Source of the DNA: Phycisphaerae bacterium
Lineage (GTDB): Bacteria > Planctomycetota > Phycisphaerae > UBA1845 > UTPLA1
NCBI GenBank assembly: GCA_023150615.1
Contig: JAKLKO010000013.1
Span: 334-64,333, forward strand
Direction: 5' to 3'
DNA length: 64,000 nucleotides
In this document: piece by piece, positions 8,218 to 17,619 of the stretch
Layout of the letters: each line of letters starts with the position of its first letter
How positions within the stretch are numbered: position 1 is the first letter of the stretch
Made by a program: the position numbers and the translations under genes
The notes under the pieces: generated by a model
Database searches by the model: none
The model's input: only the letters and a program-made list of their open reading frames with translations
Told to the model about the DNA's origin: nothing

Positions 8218-8234
8218 TTGGTACGCAACTTGCA
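8218..8234 (+). promoter_or_regulatory. Sigma54-type promoter for hydBGDA
   Basis: TTGGTACGCAACTTGCA has GG at 8220-8221 and GC at 8232-8233, exactly GG-N10-GC, and differs from the textbook TTGGCACG-N4-TTGCA at one -24 base. Predicted start of transcription is near 8244, giving about 77 nt of leader to the hydB GTG. Confidence 0.8.
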
Positions 8235-8320
8235 CGTTCCTCGAATGTCGACGGTGGCGCGTCTGCGGGCGCGGCGCCGTCCTGCTTGCCCCGTGCGTCC
8301 TGACCTGGAGGCCTCCGGCC

Positions 8321-9472
8321 GTGGTTGGGAACCTCTACATCATCGAGAAGGCGCGGCTCGATGACCTGATCCGACTCCTGCGCGAGGACGGCTGCCGCGT
8401 CGTCGGACCGACGATTCGGGACGGCGCGATCGTGTTCGATGAGATCGCTTCGGCCGAGCAGCTTCCGCGCGGCTGGACCGACGTTCAGGAGGCGGGGCAC
8501 TACCGGCTCGAGCGACGCACCGACGATGCGTACTTCGGCTACGTCGTCGGACCGTACTCGTGCAAGCGCTACTTGTTTCCTCCGCGACAGCGGTTGTTCT
8601 CGATTACGCGCAACGGCCGTCCTTTGTCGGGGTTCGATGTGGATGTCACGTCGGCGTCGCCGCCGCGGATCGCCTTCCTGGGCGTGCGCGCGTGCGACCT
8701 GGCGGCGCTGGAGATCCAGGACCGCGTGTTCAACGCGGAATACGCGGATCCGTATTACCGCGACGTGCGGCGATCGGCGGTGCTGATCGCGGTGAATTGC
8801 AGCGAGCCCGGCGGCACGTGCTTTTGCTCGTCGATGCAGACCGGCCCGCGCTGCACGCGGCTGTTCGATCTGGCGCTGACCGAGCTTCCGGCGGCGTTCG
8901 CGGCGGAGGCGGGGACGGAGCGCGGGCGGGCGCTGCTGGAACGGCTTTCGCCGCAGCCGGCCGACCGGAACGTGCAGCATCTCGTCGAGCTGATGCTGGA
9001 GAGCGCGGCGGAGCACATGGGCCGCGCGCTGGACACGCGGGAGTTGCCGGAGATTCTGCTCCAGAACCCCGAGCACCCGCACTGGAACCGCGTGGCGGAG
9101 CGCTGCCTGGCGTGCGCGAATTGCACGCTGTCGTGTCCGACGTGCTTCTGCTCAAACGTGGAGGACTCGACGGACCTGGGCGGCTCGCGCGCCGAGCGCT
9201 GGCGGAGCTGGGGATCCTGCTTCACGCTCGAGTTTTCGTATCACACGGGCGGTTTCAGTCGTTCGTCGGTCCGTGCGCGGTACCGGCAGTGGCTGACGCA
9301 CAAGCTGGCGGGCTGGCACGAGCAGTTCGGCATGTCGGGGTGCGTCGGGTGCGGGCGGTGCATCACGTGGTGCCCGGTGGGGATCGACGTCACGAAGGAG
9401 GCGACGACGATCGCGGACGACGTGCGGCGGGCGGACGTCGCGGAGCGGGGCGCGCGGGAGCGATCGCGATGA
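8321..9472 (+). CDS. hydB: Group 3b-type hydrogenase iron-sulfur subunit (HydB / sulfhydrogenase beta)
   Basis: 383 residues from GTG 8321, chosen because GGAGG lies 9 nt upstream. Longer in-frame readings would begin inside the activator palindrome, upstream of the promoter. The middle carries GGTCFCSSMQTGPRC, a conserved block of this family. The C-terminus has two 4Fe-4S clusters: CLACANCTLSCPTCFC (about residue 261) and CVGCGRCITWCPVGID (about 340). In Pyrococcus-type soluble hydrogenases this subunit relays electrons between the NiFe catalytic pair and the flavin subunit. Gene order beta-gamma-delta-alpha follows. AsrA of sulfite reductase is a related family, but the context decides. 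Confidence 0.9.
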   Translation: MVGNLYIIEKARLDDLIRLLREDGCRVVGPTIRDGAIVFDEIASAEQLPRGWTDVQEAGHYRLERRTDDAYFGYVVGPYSCKRYLFPPRQRLFSITRNGRPLSGFDVDVTSASPPRIAFLGVRACDLAALEIQDRVFNAEYADPYYRDVRRSAVLIAVNCSEPGGTCFCSSMQTGPRCTRLFDLALTELPAAFAAEAGTERGRALLERLSPQPADRNVQHLVELMLESAAEHMGRALDTRELPEILLQNPEHPHWNRVAERCLACANCTLSCPTCFCSNVEDSTDLGGSRAERWRSWGSCFTLEFSYHTGGFSRSSVRARYRQWLTHKLAGWHEQFGMSGCVGCGRCITWCPVGIDVTKEATTIADDVRRADVAERGARERSR

Positions 9473-10344
9473 GCGCCGAAATGACCTATCGACCGCCGGT
9501 GATTTCGGGACACGAACGGCCGATGGTGCCGGCGCTGGCGCGGATCATCGACCGGACCGTCGAGACGTCGAACACGGCGACGTACCAGCTCGAGCTGTGC
9601 GATCCGGGTCTGGCGGCGAAGTTCCGCTTCCGGCCGGGTCAATTCAACATGGTGTACGCGTTCGGCGTCGGCGAGGCGGCGATCTCGATCTGCTCCGACC
9701 CGGGGGACTGCACGAAGTTCTCGCACACGATCCGGCACGTCGGGAGCGTGACGTTCGCGATCAGCCGTCTGTCGCCGGGCGATTGCGTCGGCGTGCGCGG
9801 TCCGTTCGGCAGTTCCTGGCCGTTGTCGGCGTGCCGCGGGCGAGACGTTCTGCTGGTGGCGGGCGGGATCGGCATCGCGCCGCTGCGGCCGATGATCTAC
9901 GAGCTGCTGCGGCACCGTGACCTGTACGGGCGGTTGATGCTGCTGTACGGCGTCCGGTCGCCGCGGGACATGCTGTATCGCGAGGAGGTCGAGGGGTGGA
10001 TGCGTCGCCGGGATTTTCAGGTGCTGACGACGGTGGACTATCCGGACGCGGATTGGTCCGGCCCGGTGGGCGTGGTGACGAATCTGATGCGCCGGGTGCG
10101 GGTTGATGCAGCGCGGACGAGCGTGTTCGTGTGCGGACCGCGGATCATGAACCGCGCGGCGGCGCATTCGTTTCTGGCGCATCACGTCCCGCAGGAGCAC
10201 ATCTTCGTTTCGCTTGAGCGGAACATGCGGTGCGGGATCGGTCAGTGCGGGCACTGCCAGTACGGGCCGAAGTTCGTGTGCAAGGACGGGCCGGTGTTTT
10301 CGTATGCGTCGATCCAGCACCAGTTCAGCAAGGAGGAGATCTGA
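9469..10344 (+). CDS. hydG: Group 3b-type hydrogenase FAD/NAD(P)-binding subunit (HydG / sulfhydrogenase gamma)
   Basis: 291 residues, overlapping hydB by 4 nt (ATGA). It is a ferredoxin-reductase fold with FAD motif FRPGQFNMVY, NAD(P)-binding VAGGIGIAPLRPMIYELL and VFVCGPRIMNRAAA. The C-terminus has a 2Fe-2S motif (MRCGIGQCGHCQYGPKFVC, near residue 254), as in PyrK-like proteins. It exchanges electrons with NAD(P)H in the cytoplasm. An AGGAGGAG stretch at its end serves the next gene. Confidence 0.92.
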   Translation: MSAEMTYRPPVISGHERPMVPALARIIDRTVETSNTATYQLELCDPGLAAKFRFRPGQFNMVYAFGVGEAAISICSDPGDCTKFSHTIRHVGSVTFAISRLSPGDCVGVRGPFGSSWPLSACRGRDVLLVAGGIGIAPLRPMIYELLRHRDLYGRLMLLYGVRSPRDMLYREEVEGWMRRRDFQVLTTVDYPDADWSGPVGVVTNLMRRVRVDAARTSVFVCGPRIMNRAAAHSFLAHHVPQEHIFVSLERNMRCGIGQCGHCQYGPKFVCKDGPVFSYASIQHQFSKEEI

Positions 10345-10345
10345 C

Positions 10346-11143
10346 ATGCCGGTCGACGGACAGGCGAAACTGGCGGTGTACAAGTTCAGCTCGTGCGACG
10401 GGTGCCAGTTGTCGATCCTGGACCTCGAAGACGAGTTGCTGGCGCTCGCGGAGCGGGTGAAGATCGCGTACTTCCTCGAGGCGCGGCGGCACGTGGATCC
10501 GGGTCCGTACGACGTCGGGCTGGTGGAAGGGTCGATTTCGACGCCCGAGGAGGCGGAGCGGATCATCGACGTGCGTCGGGAGTGCAAGTTCCTCGTGACG
10601 ATCGGGGCGTGCGCGACGTCGGGCGGCATCCAGGCGCTGCGGAACTGGGCGGACGTGGAGGAATACAAGCGCACGGTCTATGCACACCCGGACTACATCC
10701 GCTCGCTGGACACCGCCACGCCGGTCGCGGCGCACGTGCTGGTCGACTTCGAGCTGCGGGGCTGCCCGGTGAACAAGTACCAGCTGCTCGAGGTGCTGGG
10801 CGCGTATCTGACGGGGCGACGGCCGCAGATACCGACGTACAGCGTGTGCATGGAATGCAAACGGTCGGGGAACGTCTGCGTCATGGTGGCGCACGGGACG
10901 CCCTGCCTGGGACCGATCACGCAGGCGGGCTGCGGCGCGTTGTGCCCGTCGTACCACCGCGGCTGCTATGCGTGTTTCGGTCCGTCGGACTCGGCCGGTC
11001 CGCGCTCGCTGTGCCGGTTCTTCATGGAGCGCGGACTGGCCCGTCCGGACATCGTGCGGATGCTCCGCGGGTTCAACGGATACCTGGAGCCGTTCAAGCA
11101 GACGAGCGATGAGTATGAAAGCGACCACATCCGCTACGGCTAG
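10346..11143 (+). CDS. hydD: NiFe hydrogenase small subunit (HydD, group 3b type)
   Basis: 265 residues from ATG 10346 with AAGGAGG about 9 nt upstream. Cluster-binding cysteines of the small subunit are present: SCDGCQLS (proximal cluster, N-terminal), [18 protein letters not shown], and the C-terminal set [36 protein letters not shown]. There is no Tat signal, so the enzyme is cytoplasmic, as expected for group 3. It overlaps the large subunit by 35 nt. Confidence 0.94.
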   Translation: MPVDGQAKLAVYKFSSCDGCQLSILDLEDELLALAERVKIAYFLEARRHVDPGPYDVGLVEGSISTPEEAERIIDVRRECKFLVTIGACATSGGIQALRNWADVEEYKRTVYAHPDYIRSLDTATPVAAHVLVDFELRGCPVNKYQLLEVLGAYLTGRRPQIPTYSVCMECKRSGNVCVMVAHGTPCLGPITQAGCGALCPSYHRGCYACFGPSDSAGPRSLCRFFMERGLARPDIVRMLRGFNGYLEPFKQTSDEYESDHIRYG

Positions 11144-12434
11144 TCCGACGCGTGTCATCGAGGTGAAGAACCTCGCGCGGGTCGAGGGGGAAGGCGCGCT
11201 GTACGTCCGCGTCGCGGGGGACGAGATCGCGGAGGTGCGGCTGGACATCTTCGAGCCGCCGCGGTTCTTCGAGGCGCTGCTCCGCGGGCGGAGTTACAAC
11301 GAAGTTCCGGACATCACGGCGCGGATCTGCGGCATCTGCCCGGTGGCGTACCAGATGAGCTCGTGCCACGCGGTGGAGCAGGCCTTCGGCGTCACGGTCG
11401 GCGAGCCGCTGCGGACGCTGCGCCGTCTGCTGTACTGCGGGGAGTGGATCGAGTCGCACGTGCTGCACATGTTCCTGCTGCACGCGCCGGACTTCCTCGG
11501 CTACGAGAGCGTCGTCGGCATGGCGGCGGATCACCGCGACCTGGTGACGGGCGCGCTGGCGCTGAAGAAGGCGGGCAACCGCATCGTGTCGCTGTTCGGC
11601 GGGCGCGAGGTGCACCCGATCAACGTGCGCGTCGGCGGGTTCTACGCGCTGCCTCGAAAAGAGCGCGCGGACGAACTGCTCGAGGAGTTGCGGCGCAACC
11701 GCCCGTTCGCCGAGCAGGCGGTTCGCTTCGTCGCGGGGTTGAAGTTTCCGGAGTTGGACCGCAGCTACGAATTCGTCGCGCTGCGGCAGCCGACGGAGTA
11801 CCCGTTCAACGAGGGGCGAATCGTCTCGTCGAACGGGCTGGATATACCGATCGCGGCCTTCCTCAACTCGTTCCACGAGGAGCACGTCGCGCATTCCAAC
11901 GCGCTGCACGGCCGCACGAAGGATGGTCGGCCGTACCTCGTCGGTCCGCTCGCGCGGCTCAACCTGAACTTCGACCGGTTGCCGGAGTCGCTGCGCTCGC
12001 TGTGCCGCGAGATCGGGTTCACGGTCCCGTGCCGAAACAACTTCAAGAGCATCATTGCGCGGGGCATCGAGACGCTGTACGCCGTCGATCACGCAATTGA
12101 GATCCTCGAACAGTACGACGACTCGGTCGCGCCGCACCTCGACATCGTGCCGCGGGCGGGGATCGGTCACGGCTGCACCGAGGCGCCGCGCGGCATCCTG
12201 TATCACCGTTACGACGTCGGAGACGAAGGGCTGGTGCGGCGCGCGACGATCTGTCCGCCGACGGCGCAGAACCAGCCGCAGATCGAGGACGATCTCCGGG
12301 CGTTCCTTCCGCAGGCGCTCGCGCTGCCGGAGGAGGAAGCGACCCTGCGCTGCGAGCAGTTGATCCGGAATTACGATCCGTGCATTTCGTGTGCGACGCA
12401 CTTCCTGCGTTTGCACGTGGAGCGAACGACATGA
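11109..12434 (+). CDS. hydA: NiFe hydrogenase large (catalytic) subunit (HydA, group 3b type)
   Basis: 441 residues from ATG 11109 (ATG 11115 also possible). The L1 motif [13 protein letters not shown] holds Cys74 and Cys77, and the L2 motif DPCISCATH holds Cys425 and Cys428. Together these are the four Ni/Fe ligands. The chain continues 10 residues past His431 ([10 protein letters not shown]), the C-terminal extension that a specific protease removes after Ni insertion; that protease is the next gene, overlapping by 4 nt. Gene order and the flavin and Fe-S partners point to a bidirectional NAD(P)-linked soluble hydrogenase; group assignment is inferred from these, not from a tree. Confidence 0.95.
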   Translation: MSMKATTSATASPTRVIEVKNLARVEGEGALYVRVAGDEIAEVRLDIFEPPRFFEALLRGRSYNEVPDITARICGICPVAYQMSSCHAVEQAFGVTVGEPLRTLRRLLYCGEWIESHVLHMFLLHAPDFLGYESVVGMAADHRDLVTGALALKKAGNRIVSLFGGREVHPINVRVGGFYALPRKERADELLEELRRNRPFAEQAVRFVAGLKFPELDRSYEFVALRQPTEYPFNEGRIVSSNGLDIPIAAFLNSFHEEHVAHSNALHGRTKDGRPYLVGPLARLNLNFDRLPESLRSLCREIGFTVPCRNNFKSIIARGIETLYAVDHAIEILEQYDDSVAPHLDIVPRAGIGHGCTEAPRGILYHRYDVGDEGLVRRATICPPTAQNQPQIEDDLRAFLPQALALPEEEATLRCEQLIRNYDPCISCATHFLRLHVERTT

Positions 12435-12952
12435 CGCCGCGCGTGTTGATCATCGGTCTGGGACAATCGGCCCGCGGCGATGACGCGGCGGGGCTGCTGG
12501 CCGCGGAGTTGCTCGCGCAGCGCCTGCCGTCGCACGGCATTCCGGCGGAATCGGGGGCGATCCGCGTGCTGACGCGCGCGGAATCGGCGTGGGATGCGCT
12601 GCTCGAGGCGCCGGGACCGGCGCAGATGATCATCATCGACGCGGCGTTGGCGGGATCGGACTGGCCGGCGGGGTCGTGGCGCTGCCTGCGTTATCCGGCG
12701 GATATGGATGTCCTGGTCCGGGAGCGGCTGGGGGACACGCACACGATAGACCTGCACTCGCTGCTGCGGACGGCGCAGGTGCTGGGGCGCCTGCCGCCCG
12801 ACGTGCGGATCTACGCCATCGCGGCGACGCGGTTTGAGCTGGGGGCGCCGATCGATGGCACGGTGCGGGCGGCGGTGCGGTCGGTGGTGGACCAGATCGA
12901 GCGGGACCTGTTCGAGCGAATGGAGGCGCGGCCGTGCACGAATTCGCAATAG
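12431..12952 (+). CDS. Hydrogenase maturation protease
   Basis: 173 residues. The N-terminus [21 protein letters not shown] matches the HybD/HycI family, where acidic residues in the GDD region and downstream ([17 protein letters not shown]) ligate nickel in the precursor. It cleaves the C-terminal extension of the large subunit. The start ATG lies in the hydA stop (ATGA) and the 3' end overlaps hypA by 19 nt, so the three are likely translated together. Confidence 0.9.
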   Translation: MTPRVLIIGLGQSARGDDAAGLLAAELLAQRLPSHGIPAESGAIRVLTRAESAWDALLEAPGPAQMIIIDAALAGSDWPAGSWRCLRYPADMDVLVRERLGDTHTIDLHSLLRTAQVLGRLPPDVRIYAIAATRFELGAPIDGTVRAAVRSVVDQIERDLFERMEARPCTNSQ

Positions 12953-13326
12953 CGCGGGCGCTGTTGACGGCGGCGTGCGAGACGCTGCGGCGGGCGGGGG
13001 CGAATCGCGCGCGCGGGCTGACGTGTCGCATCGGCGCGCTGCGGCAGGCGCAGGACGAGCTGTTGCGCGAGGCGTTTGCGCTCGCGGCGGACGGGACGCC
13101 GTGCGCGGGGGCGGCGCTGCACGTGATTCCGACGTACCTGCGGGCGATGTGCGCGGGATGCGCCGGGGTGTTCGAGGTCCGCGACTGGGAGTGGCGCTGC
13201 CCGGTCTGCGGGGGCGAGGGCCGAGCGCTGGGCGGGGGCGATGAACTGGAGCTGGTGTCGATCGAGATCGACGGATCTGAGGCGGAGCCGCACGCAATCG
13301 GCGCTGCGGCGTGCGAACGCGATTGA
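12934..13326 (+). CDS. hypA: Hydrogenase nickel incorporation protein HypA
   Basis: 130 residues from GTG 12934. [11 protein letters not shown] at the start keeps His2, the nickel ligand. A zinc site is formed by [10 protein letters not shown] and CPVCGGEG. It delivers Ni to the large subunit together with HypB. It starts within the protease gene. The tail after the zinc domain is slightly longer than usual and acidic. Confidence 0.92.
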   Translation: MHEFAIARALLTAACETLRRAGANRARGLTCRIGALRQAQDELLREAFALAADGTPCAGAALHVIPTYLRAMCAGCAGVFEVRDWEWRCPVCGGEGRALGGGDELELVSIEIDGSEAEPHAIGAAACERD

Positions 13327-13336
13327 GGTGAGAACG

Positions 13337-15046
13337 ATGGACACGGTTGTTTCTGATCGGCGCGAGGCGCGAAAAAGTGTGACGGTGCCGTACTGCGGCG
13401 CGCGGCTGCTGCGGGACCCGGCACTCAACGCCGGTCCGGCGTTTACGCGGGAGGAACGGAACCAGTTGCGGCTGCGCGGACTGCTGCCGTACGGCGAGTT
13501 GACGATCGGACAGCAGGTGGCGCTGGAGCTGGAGCACGTCCGCGCGAAGAGCGACGACCTGGAGAAGTTCATCGGGCTGGCGGCACTTCAGGAGCGCAAT
13601 GAGACGCTCTTCTTTCGCGTGCTGGTCGAGAACCTCAATGAGCTGATGCCGATCGTTTACACGCCGACGGTCGGCCGGGCGTGTCAGCGCTACAGCCACA
13701 TCTTCCGCCAGCCGCGCGGCATCTGGATCACGCCGGACGACGTCGACGTGATTCAGGACGTGCTGCGGAACGCGGTGCAGACCGACGTGCGCCTGATCGT
13801 TGTCACCGACAATGAGCGCATCCTCGGACTGGGCGATCAGGGCGCCGGCGGCATGGGCATTCCGATCGGAAAGATCAATCTTTACATCGCGGCGGCGGGG
13901 ATTCACCCGTCGCGCTGCCTGCCGATCAGCCTCGACGTCGGAACGGACAACGCCGAGCTGCTCGACGATCCGTACTACGTCGGCTACCGGCGACGGCGGC
14001 TGCGCGGCGCGGCGTACGACGAGTTCATCGAGCGGTTCGTCGAGGCGGTGCGCGAGGTCTTTCCACGGGCGATCGTTCAGTGGGAGGATTTCAATCGCGC
14101 GACGGCGTTCACGATCCTCGAGCGCTATCGCCGGCGCGTGCCGAGCTTCAACGACGACATCCAGGGCACGGCGGCGGTGGCCGTCGGCGGACTTCTCGCG
14201 GCGCTGCCGCTGATGGGCGGCAAGCTGTCGGAGCAGCGGATCGTGCATGCCGGCTGCGGCGAGGCGGCGATCGGCATCGGCCGGCTGATCCGCGCGGCGA
14301 TGGTGGAGGAGGGCGCCGATCCCGCGCGGGTCGAGAGGGCGCAGGTGTACGTTGATACGCAGGGACTGGTGACCGAAGCGCGGAACATCGCGGACCCGAT
14401 CAAGCGGACGGCGAGCCTGAGCCGCAGGGCGGCCGACGCGTTCGGATTCCGAGGCGAAGGTCCGTTCGACCTGCTCGAAGTCGTGCAGCGCGTGAAGCCG
14501 ACGATCCTGATCGGCACGACGGCGCGGGCGGGCCTGTTCAGCGAGGCCATCGTGCGCGAGATGGCGAAGCACGTCGCGCGGCCGTTCATCATGCCGTTCA
14601 GCAATCCGACATCGCGTGCGGAGTGCACGCCGGACGAGGCGATCCGCTGGACCGACGGGCGGGCGATCGTCGCGACGGGCAGTCCGTTTGCGCCGGTGGA
14701 GTACCAGGGCCGCACGCACATCATCGGCCAGGGGAACAACGTGTTCGTGTTCCCGGGGATCGGGCTGGGCTGCATCCTGGCGGAGTTGACGGAGATTCCG
14801 GAGTCGCTGTTCCTCGTGGCGGCGCGGGCGCTGGCGAAGTGCGTGACGCCGGACCGGCTGGAGGCGGGCGCGATCTACCCGGACCAGTCGATGCTTCGCG
14901 AGGTGAGTCATCGCATTGCGTGCGCGGTGCTGCGTGCGGCGCGCGATCAGCGTCTGGGGCGCGTCGTGCCCGATGCGCGGGTCGAGGCGATGGTGCGCGA
15001 GTTCATGTGGTATCCGGAGTACCCGGAGTTTACCGGAGGGGAGTGA
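13337..15046 (+). CDS. NAD-dependent malic enzyme (malate to pyruvate + CO2)
   Basis: 569 residues from ATG 13337 (GAGGTGAG about 6 nt upstream). Length and motifs match the large (SfcA/ME2-type) malic enzyme. Seen are [16 protein letters not shown] with the catalytic Tyr, [35 protein letters not shown] with metal-binding Asp, [15 protein letters not shown] as the Rossmann site (Cys replaces the usual Ala), and [16 protein letters not shown]. It makes pyruvate and NAD(P)H. It sits between hypA and hypB in the hydrogenase operon, so it should be co-expressed with the hydrogenase, feeding it NAD(P)H and the ferredoxin oxidoreductase at 18.6 kb pyruvate (inference). Confidence 0.95.
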   Translation: MDTVVSDRREARKSVTVPYCGARLLRDPALNAGPAFTREERNQLRLRGLLPYGELTIGQQVALELEHVRAKSDDLEKFIGLAALQERNETLFFRVLVENLNELMPIVYTPTVGRACQRYSHIFRQPRGIWITPDDVDVIQDVLRNAVQTDVRLIVVTDNERILGLGDQGAGGMGIPIGKINLYIAAAGIHPSRCLPISLDVGTDNAELLDDPYYVGYRRRRLRGAAYDEFIERFVEAVREVFPRAIVQWEDFNRATAFTILERYRRRVPSFNDDIQGTAAVAVGGLLAALPLMGGKLSEQRIVHAGCGEAAIGIGRLIRAAMVEEGADPARVERAQVYVDTQGLVTEARNIADPIKRTASLSRRAADAFGFRGEGPFDLLEVVQRVKPTILIGTTARAGLFSEAIVREMAKHVARPFIMPFSNPTSRAECTPDEAIRWTDGRAIVATGSPFAPVEYQGRTHIIGQGNNVFVFPGIGLGCILAELTEIPESLFLVAARALAKCVTPDRLEAGAIYPDQSMLREVSHRIACAVLRAARDQRLGRVVPDARVEAMVREFMWYPEYPEFTGGE

Positions 15047-15048
15047 TC

Positions 15049-15756
15049 GTGCCGGCCACCCTACCCGTACCGGAGGCGCGTGAGTCGACGGAGATTGAAG
15101 TCCTCCGGAACGTCTTCGAGAAGAACGAGCACGCGGCGAGGGAGAACCGGGAGGCGTTCGATCGGCTGGGCGTGTGCTGCATCAACCTGCTGGGCGGCGC
15201 GGGGTGCGGGAAGACGTCGATCCTGGAGGCGGTGCTGCCGCGGCTTCTGCCGGACCTCCGCGCGGCGGTGCTGGAGGGCGACCTGAAGACGACGCGCGAC
15301 GCGGAACGGATCGCGCGGCTGGGCGTTCCGGTGATTCAGTTGTTGACGGACGGCGGGTGCCACCTGAACGCGACGCTGGTGCAGCGCGGACTGGCAAAGC
15401 TGCCGCTGGGCGAGCTGGACGTGGTGATCATCGAGAACGTGGGGAACCCGATCTGTCCGGCGAACTTCGATCTCGGCGAGCACCATCGGCTTGCGGCGCT
15501 GTCGGTGACCGACGGGGACGACAAGCCGTCGAAGTATCCGCTGCTGTACCGCGGCGCGGACCTGGTGGTGCTGACGAAGGCGGACTTGCTGGAGTTCGTG
15601 CAGTTCGACCTGGAGACGGCGTGGACCGACCTGCGGAGGGTGAACATCGATGCGCCGATCATTCCGGCGTCGGTGCGGACGGGTCAGGGGATGGACCGGA
15701 TTGCGGACTGGATCCGCGGGTCGGCGCTGGTGCGTCGCGTGGCGAAGCGGGGGTGA
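15049..15756 (+). CDS. hypB: Hydrogenase nickel-insertion GTPase HypB
   Basis: 235 residues from GTG 15049, chosen for GGAGG 9 nt upstream; GTG 15043 in the same frame overlaps the malic enzyme stop. SIMIBI GTPase motifs are P-loop LLGGAGCGKTS, the metal-site Cys-His in DGGCHLNA, ENVGNPICPANFDLGEHH, VTDGDDKPSKYP and LTKADLLE. The N-terminal CxxCGC motif and His-rich nickel store of some HypBs are missing. It is the last gene of the hydrogenase operon and works with HypA. Confidence 0.93.
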   Translation: MPATLPVPEARESTEIEVLRNVFEKNEHAARENREAFDRLGVCCINLLGGAGCGKTSILEAVLPRLLPDLRAAVLEGDLKTTRDAERIARLGVPVIQLLTDGGCHLNATLVQRGLAKLPLGELDVVIIENVGNPICPANFDLGEHHRLAALSVTDGDDKPSKYPLLYRGADLVVLTKADLLEFVQFDLETAWTDLRRVNIDAPIIPASVRTGQGMDRIADWIRGSALVRRVAKRG

Positions 15757-15952
15757 GTCGAGCGGGTCGAGCGGTCGAGTTTTTCGAGGAGCTTGCGCTT
15801 GATGCGGCGCATCGGCTCGGGGACGGATACGATCGTGTCATCGCGCTTCCTTGCGGTCAGAAGTGAACGGGGCTTGGTCGGAAATACGGCGGGCGGGGGT
15901 CGGCCCTTACCGAGGACTCTCGGTGGGCGTATGATGAAGCAGGCAGGGAAGT

Positions 15953-16339
15953 GTGGCGCACGCTCGATTGGGGTCATTGTGCGGTGTCTTGCCTCTCGGG
16001 CTCGGGTCGACCCGTGCTGAGGCAGGGGCGTTTTTCGCGGGACTCGGGGTTTCGGGTAGCGGTTCCGTGTCCGTCGGCTATGGAACGGCGGCGCTCCCCC
16101 TTCAGAATCGGATCGCGTTCCGTTGGACCGCCGAGACCGGAATGGTTTCGCTTGGGTTGATCTCCAGGGGCTGGATGCTTGGTAATGCGCGGGCGATCTC
16201 CGATGATGGGCGGACGATCGTGGGCGTTGGTCTGAATCCGCTCGGCCTCACGGAATCCTGGGTGCCGCGCAATCCCGAACCGGGGACGGCGATGATGTTT
16301 GCGCTGCTGCTCGGTGTGGGGGTTCTGCGGGCGCGGTAG
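15953..16339 (+). CDS. Truncated HAF/PEP-CTERM paralogue (possible pseudogene)
   Basis: 128 residues read from GTG 15953. The start lacks a good ribosome site, but the first 24 residues look like a signal peptide ending in a Thr-Arg-Ala-Glu-Ala stretch. Only one HAF unit remains (FRWTAETGMVSLG), then RAISDDGRTIVGVGLNPLGL and the PEP-CTERM-like NPEPGTAMMFALLLGVGVL, ending RAR and stop. It is about a third the length of the gene at 525-1775, to which its 3' end is about 87% identical. It looks like a duplication or a gene that lost its middle repeats. Confidence 0.5.
   Translation: MAHARLGSLCGVLPLGLGSTRAEAGAFFAGLGVSGSGSVSVGYGTAALPLQNRIAFRWTAETGMVSLGLISRGWMLGNARAISDDGRTIVGVGLNPLGLTESWVPRNPEPGTAMMFALLLGVGVLRAR
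16201..16320 (+). repeat. Direct repeat copy B (HAF gene 3' end)
   Basis: Partner of 1541-1660, same orientation, about 14.66 kb away. Past the aligned block a 3-nt indel occurs and this copy ends in TAG where the other copy reads GAC. Confidence 0.8.
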
Positions 16340-16452
16340 TCGTCACTTCTCAGAATGTGGCGCGGGATGTGCGATCGGTCATCGCGCGGGCTGGCCGTCG
16401 AAAGGTCTCGGCCGGGGCCGGCTGCGCATGAGGCCTCCACGTGGCCTTCGCA

Positions 16453-16860
16453 TCAGTGCCGGAAGGTCATCGGCTTGTCGTATCGGATCGCGAACGCGAG
16501 GTGATACTGGCTGCCGTTGGTGACCAGTTCCGTCCGCACGATCGTGCCGAAGCGGCGTTCGCTGCGATGGCCCGCGTCGTCGCGCAGATCGGGCGAGACA
16601 CCGGAGCGCAGCTCGAACCGCTGGCCGACGGCCAGGCCGTAGCCGATCGGCACGACGCCGCGGAAGCCGCTGTCGCCGGCGTCGTGGGTGTGGCAGCGGA
16701 CGACCTTCATCCCTTCGGCGTCGACGAGCCACACGTCGCCCTCGCTGGGCTGCCGCTCGGAGTCGCGCCGGTCATCGAATCGCGGCCCGGTCCAGGCTGC
16801 GACCGACGGGCTGGGCGTTGTGACGTTGGTCCACTTCACTTCTTTTTGCGCGGGTTCCAT
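16453..16860 (-). CDS. PilZ-like domain protein
   Basis: 135 residues from ATG 16860, preceded by GGGAGG at about 8 nt on the minus strand. The core shows RRDSERQ, then GDVWLVDAEGMKVVRCHTHD, a D-S-G-F-R-G turn, and a beta-rich C-terminus (FGTIVRTELVTNGSQYHLAF). This resembles the small PilZ or PilZ-like proteins of planctomycetes, which may bind c-di-GMP through an RxxxR and D/NxSxxG motif; the second motif is degenerate here. Function unproven. Convergent with the HAF remnant. Confidence 0.6.
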   Translation of the reverse strand: MEPAQKEVKWTNVTTPSPSVAAWTGPRFDDRRDSERQPSEGDVWLVDAEGMKVVRCHTHDAGDSGFRGVVPIGYGLAVGQRFELRSGVSPDLRDDAGHRSERRFGTIVRTELVTNGSQYHLAFAIRYDKPMTFRH

Positions 16861-17011
16861 GGGTCGAACCTCCCGCCGTCCGTCGCCCCGGGACGCTCCG
16901 TGTGGCGTCGCGAGCGAGGGGCGGTCATTCCCAATCTCGCATCGCACCTGGCGCGGCAGGTGTTTCGTCGGACGATTCGCGAGCCGTGGCAGAGCGAATC
17001 TTTCCAGCGTT

Positions 17012-17091
17012 GTGCAAAGCGGATCTTTGCACTACCGCGCAGGAGCCTTGCACCACCGGGCCGGCTCCCCGTCGACACGGATTCCGTGTCG
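17012..17091. other. Two perfect inverted repeats
   Basis: GTGCAAAG / CTTTGCAC (17012-17019 and 17025-17032, 5-nt loop) and CGACACGGA / TCCGTGTCG (17073-17081 and 17083-17091, 1-nt centre). They lie between the divergent PilZ-like gene and a possible small lipoprotein gene. Either could be an operator or an RNA hairpin; neither is followed by a T-run. Confidence 0.5.
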
Positions 17092-17105
17092 AGCCAGACT
17101 CGCTG

Positions 17106-17273
17106 TTGAGCCGGATCCCTGCCGTGTTCCTGTTCCTTTCCGGGGCATTCGTCGCGGGCTGCCTCGCGGCGGCCGGCGGACGCGCCGTCGGCAACCGCGC
17201 GACGAATGTCACTTCGATCGAGGTCGTGCCGCCGTCGCGGCCTTTCGAGCGCCTCATCCCGCGGCACGTCTGA
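17106..17273 (+). CDS. Possible small lipoprotein
   Basis: 55 residues from TTG 17106. A hydrophobic core (AVFLFLSGAFVAGC) ends in the lipobox-like VAGC, followed by a short Ala/Gly/Arg-rich and hydrophilic tail. There is no clear ribosome site and no recognised family. I list it only because of the signal-peptide-like N-terminus. Confidence 0.3.
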   Translation: MSRIPAVFLFLSGAFVAGCLAAAGGRAVGNRATNVTSIEVVPPSRPFERLIPRHV

Positions 17274-17619
17274 CGGTAGTCTGACCGATCGCGGGCGTTC
17301 GTGCACGGGAATTCCGCTCATCCTCGTCAGTTCCGCCGGCATCATCCGGCCGCGGACCTGCGACGACGACTTCGCGTGGTCCTCCAATGCCTGACGGCCG
17401 CCGCCCGGCCGTCGCGTGTTTGGCAGCGGCGTCCCTGTCCATTGAAACGCTCCCTCGCGGCTGGCGGTTCCCGCCGAGAATCTTCGTTTCCGTCCGATCC
17501 GACGTCACGACCACCCACCTAACTGCCTCAACGAAGCCACGATTCAGCGCCGCAATCCGTTCGACCCAGCGGTCCGCCCGTCGGCCGTCACAGAGCAGGA
17601 TGTGCGAAACGGCCGGCGC
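17274..17619. other. 346-nt stretch without a recognisable gene
   Basis: Open frames here read as Arg/Pro-rich out-of-frame protein on both strands, with no domain, signal peptide or good ribosome site. No terminator or promoter could be supported. Confidence 0.4.

Noticed and set aside
8126..8320. Extended N-terminus for HydB starting at GTG 8126
   Set aside because: That GTG is part of the activator palindrome and lies upstream of the sigma54-type promoter; GTG 8321 has a proper ribosome site and begins the conserved protein.
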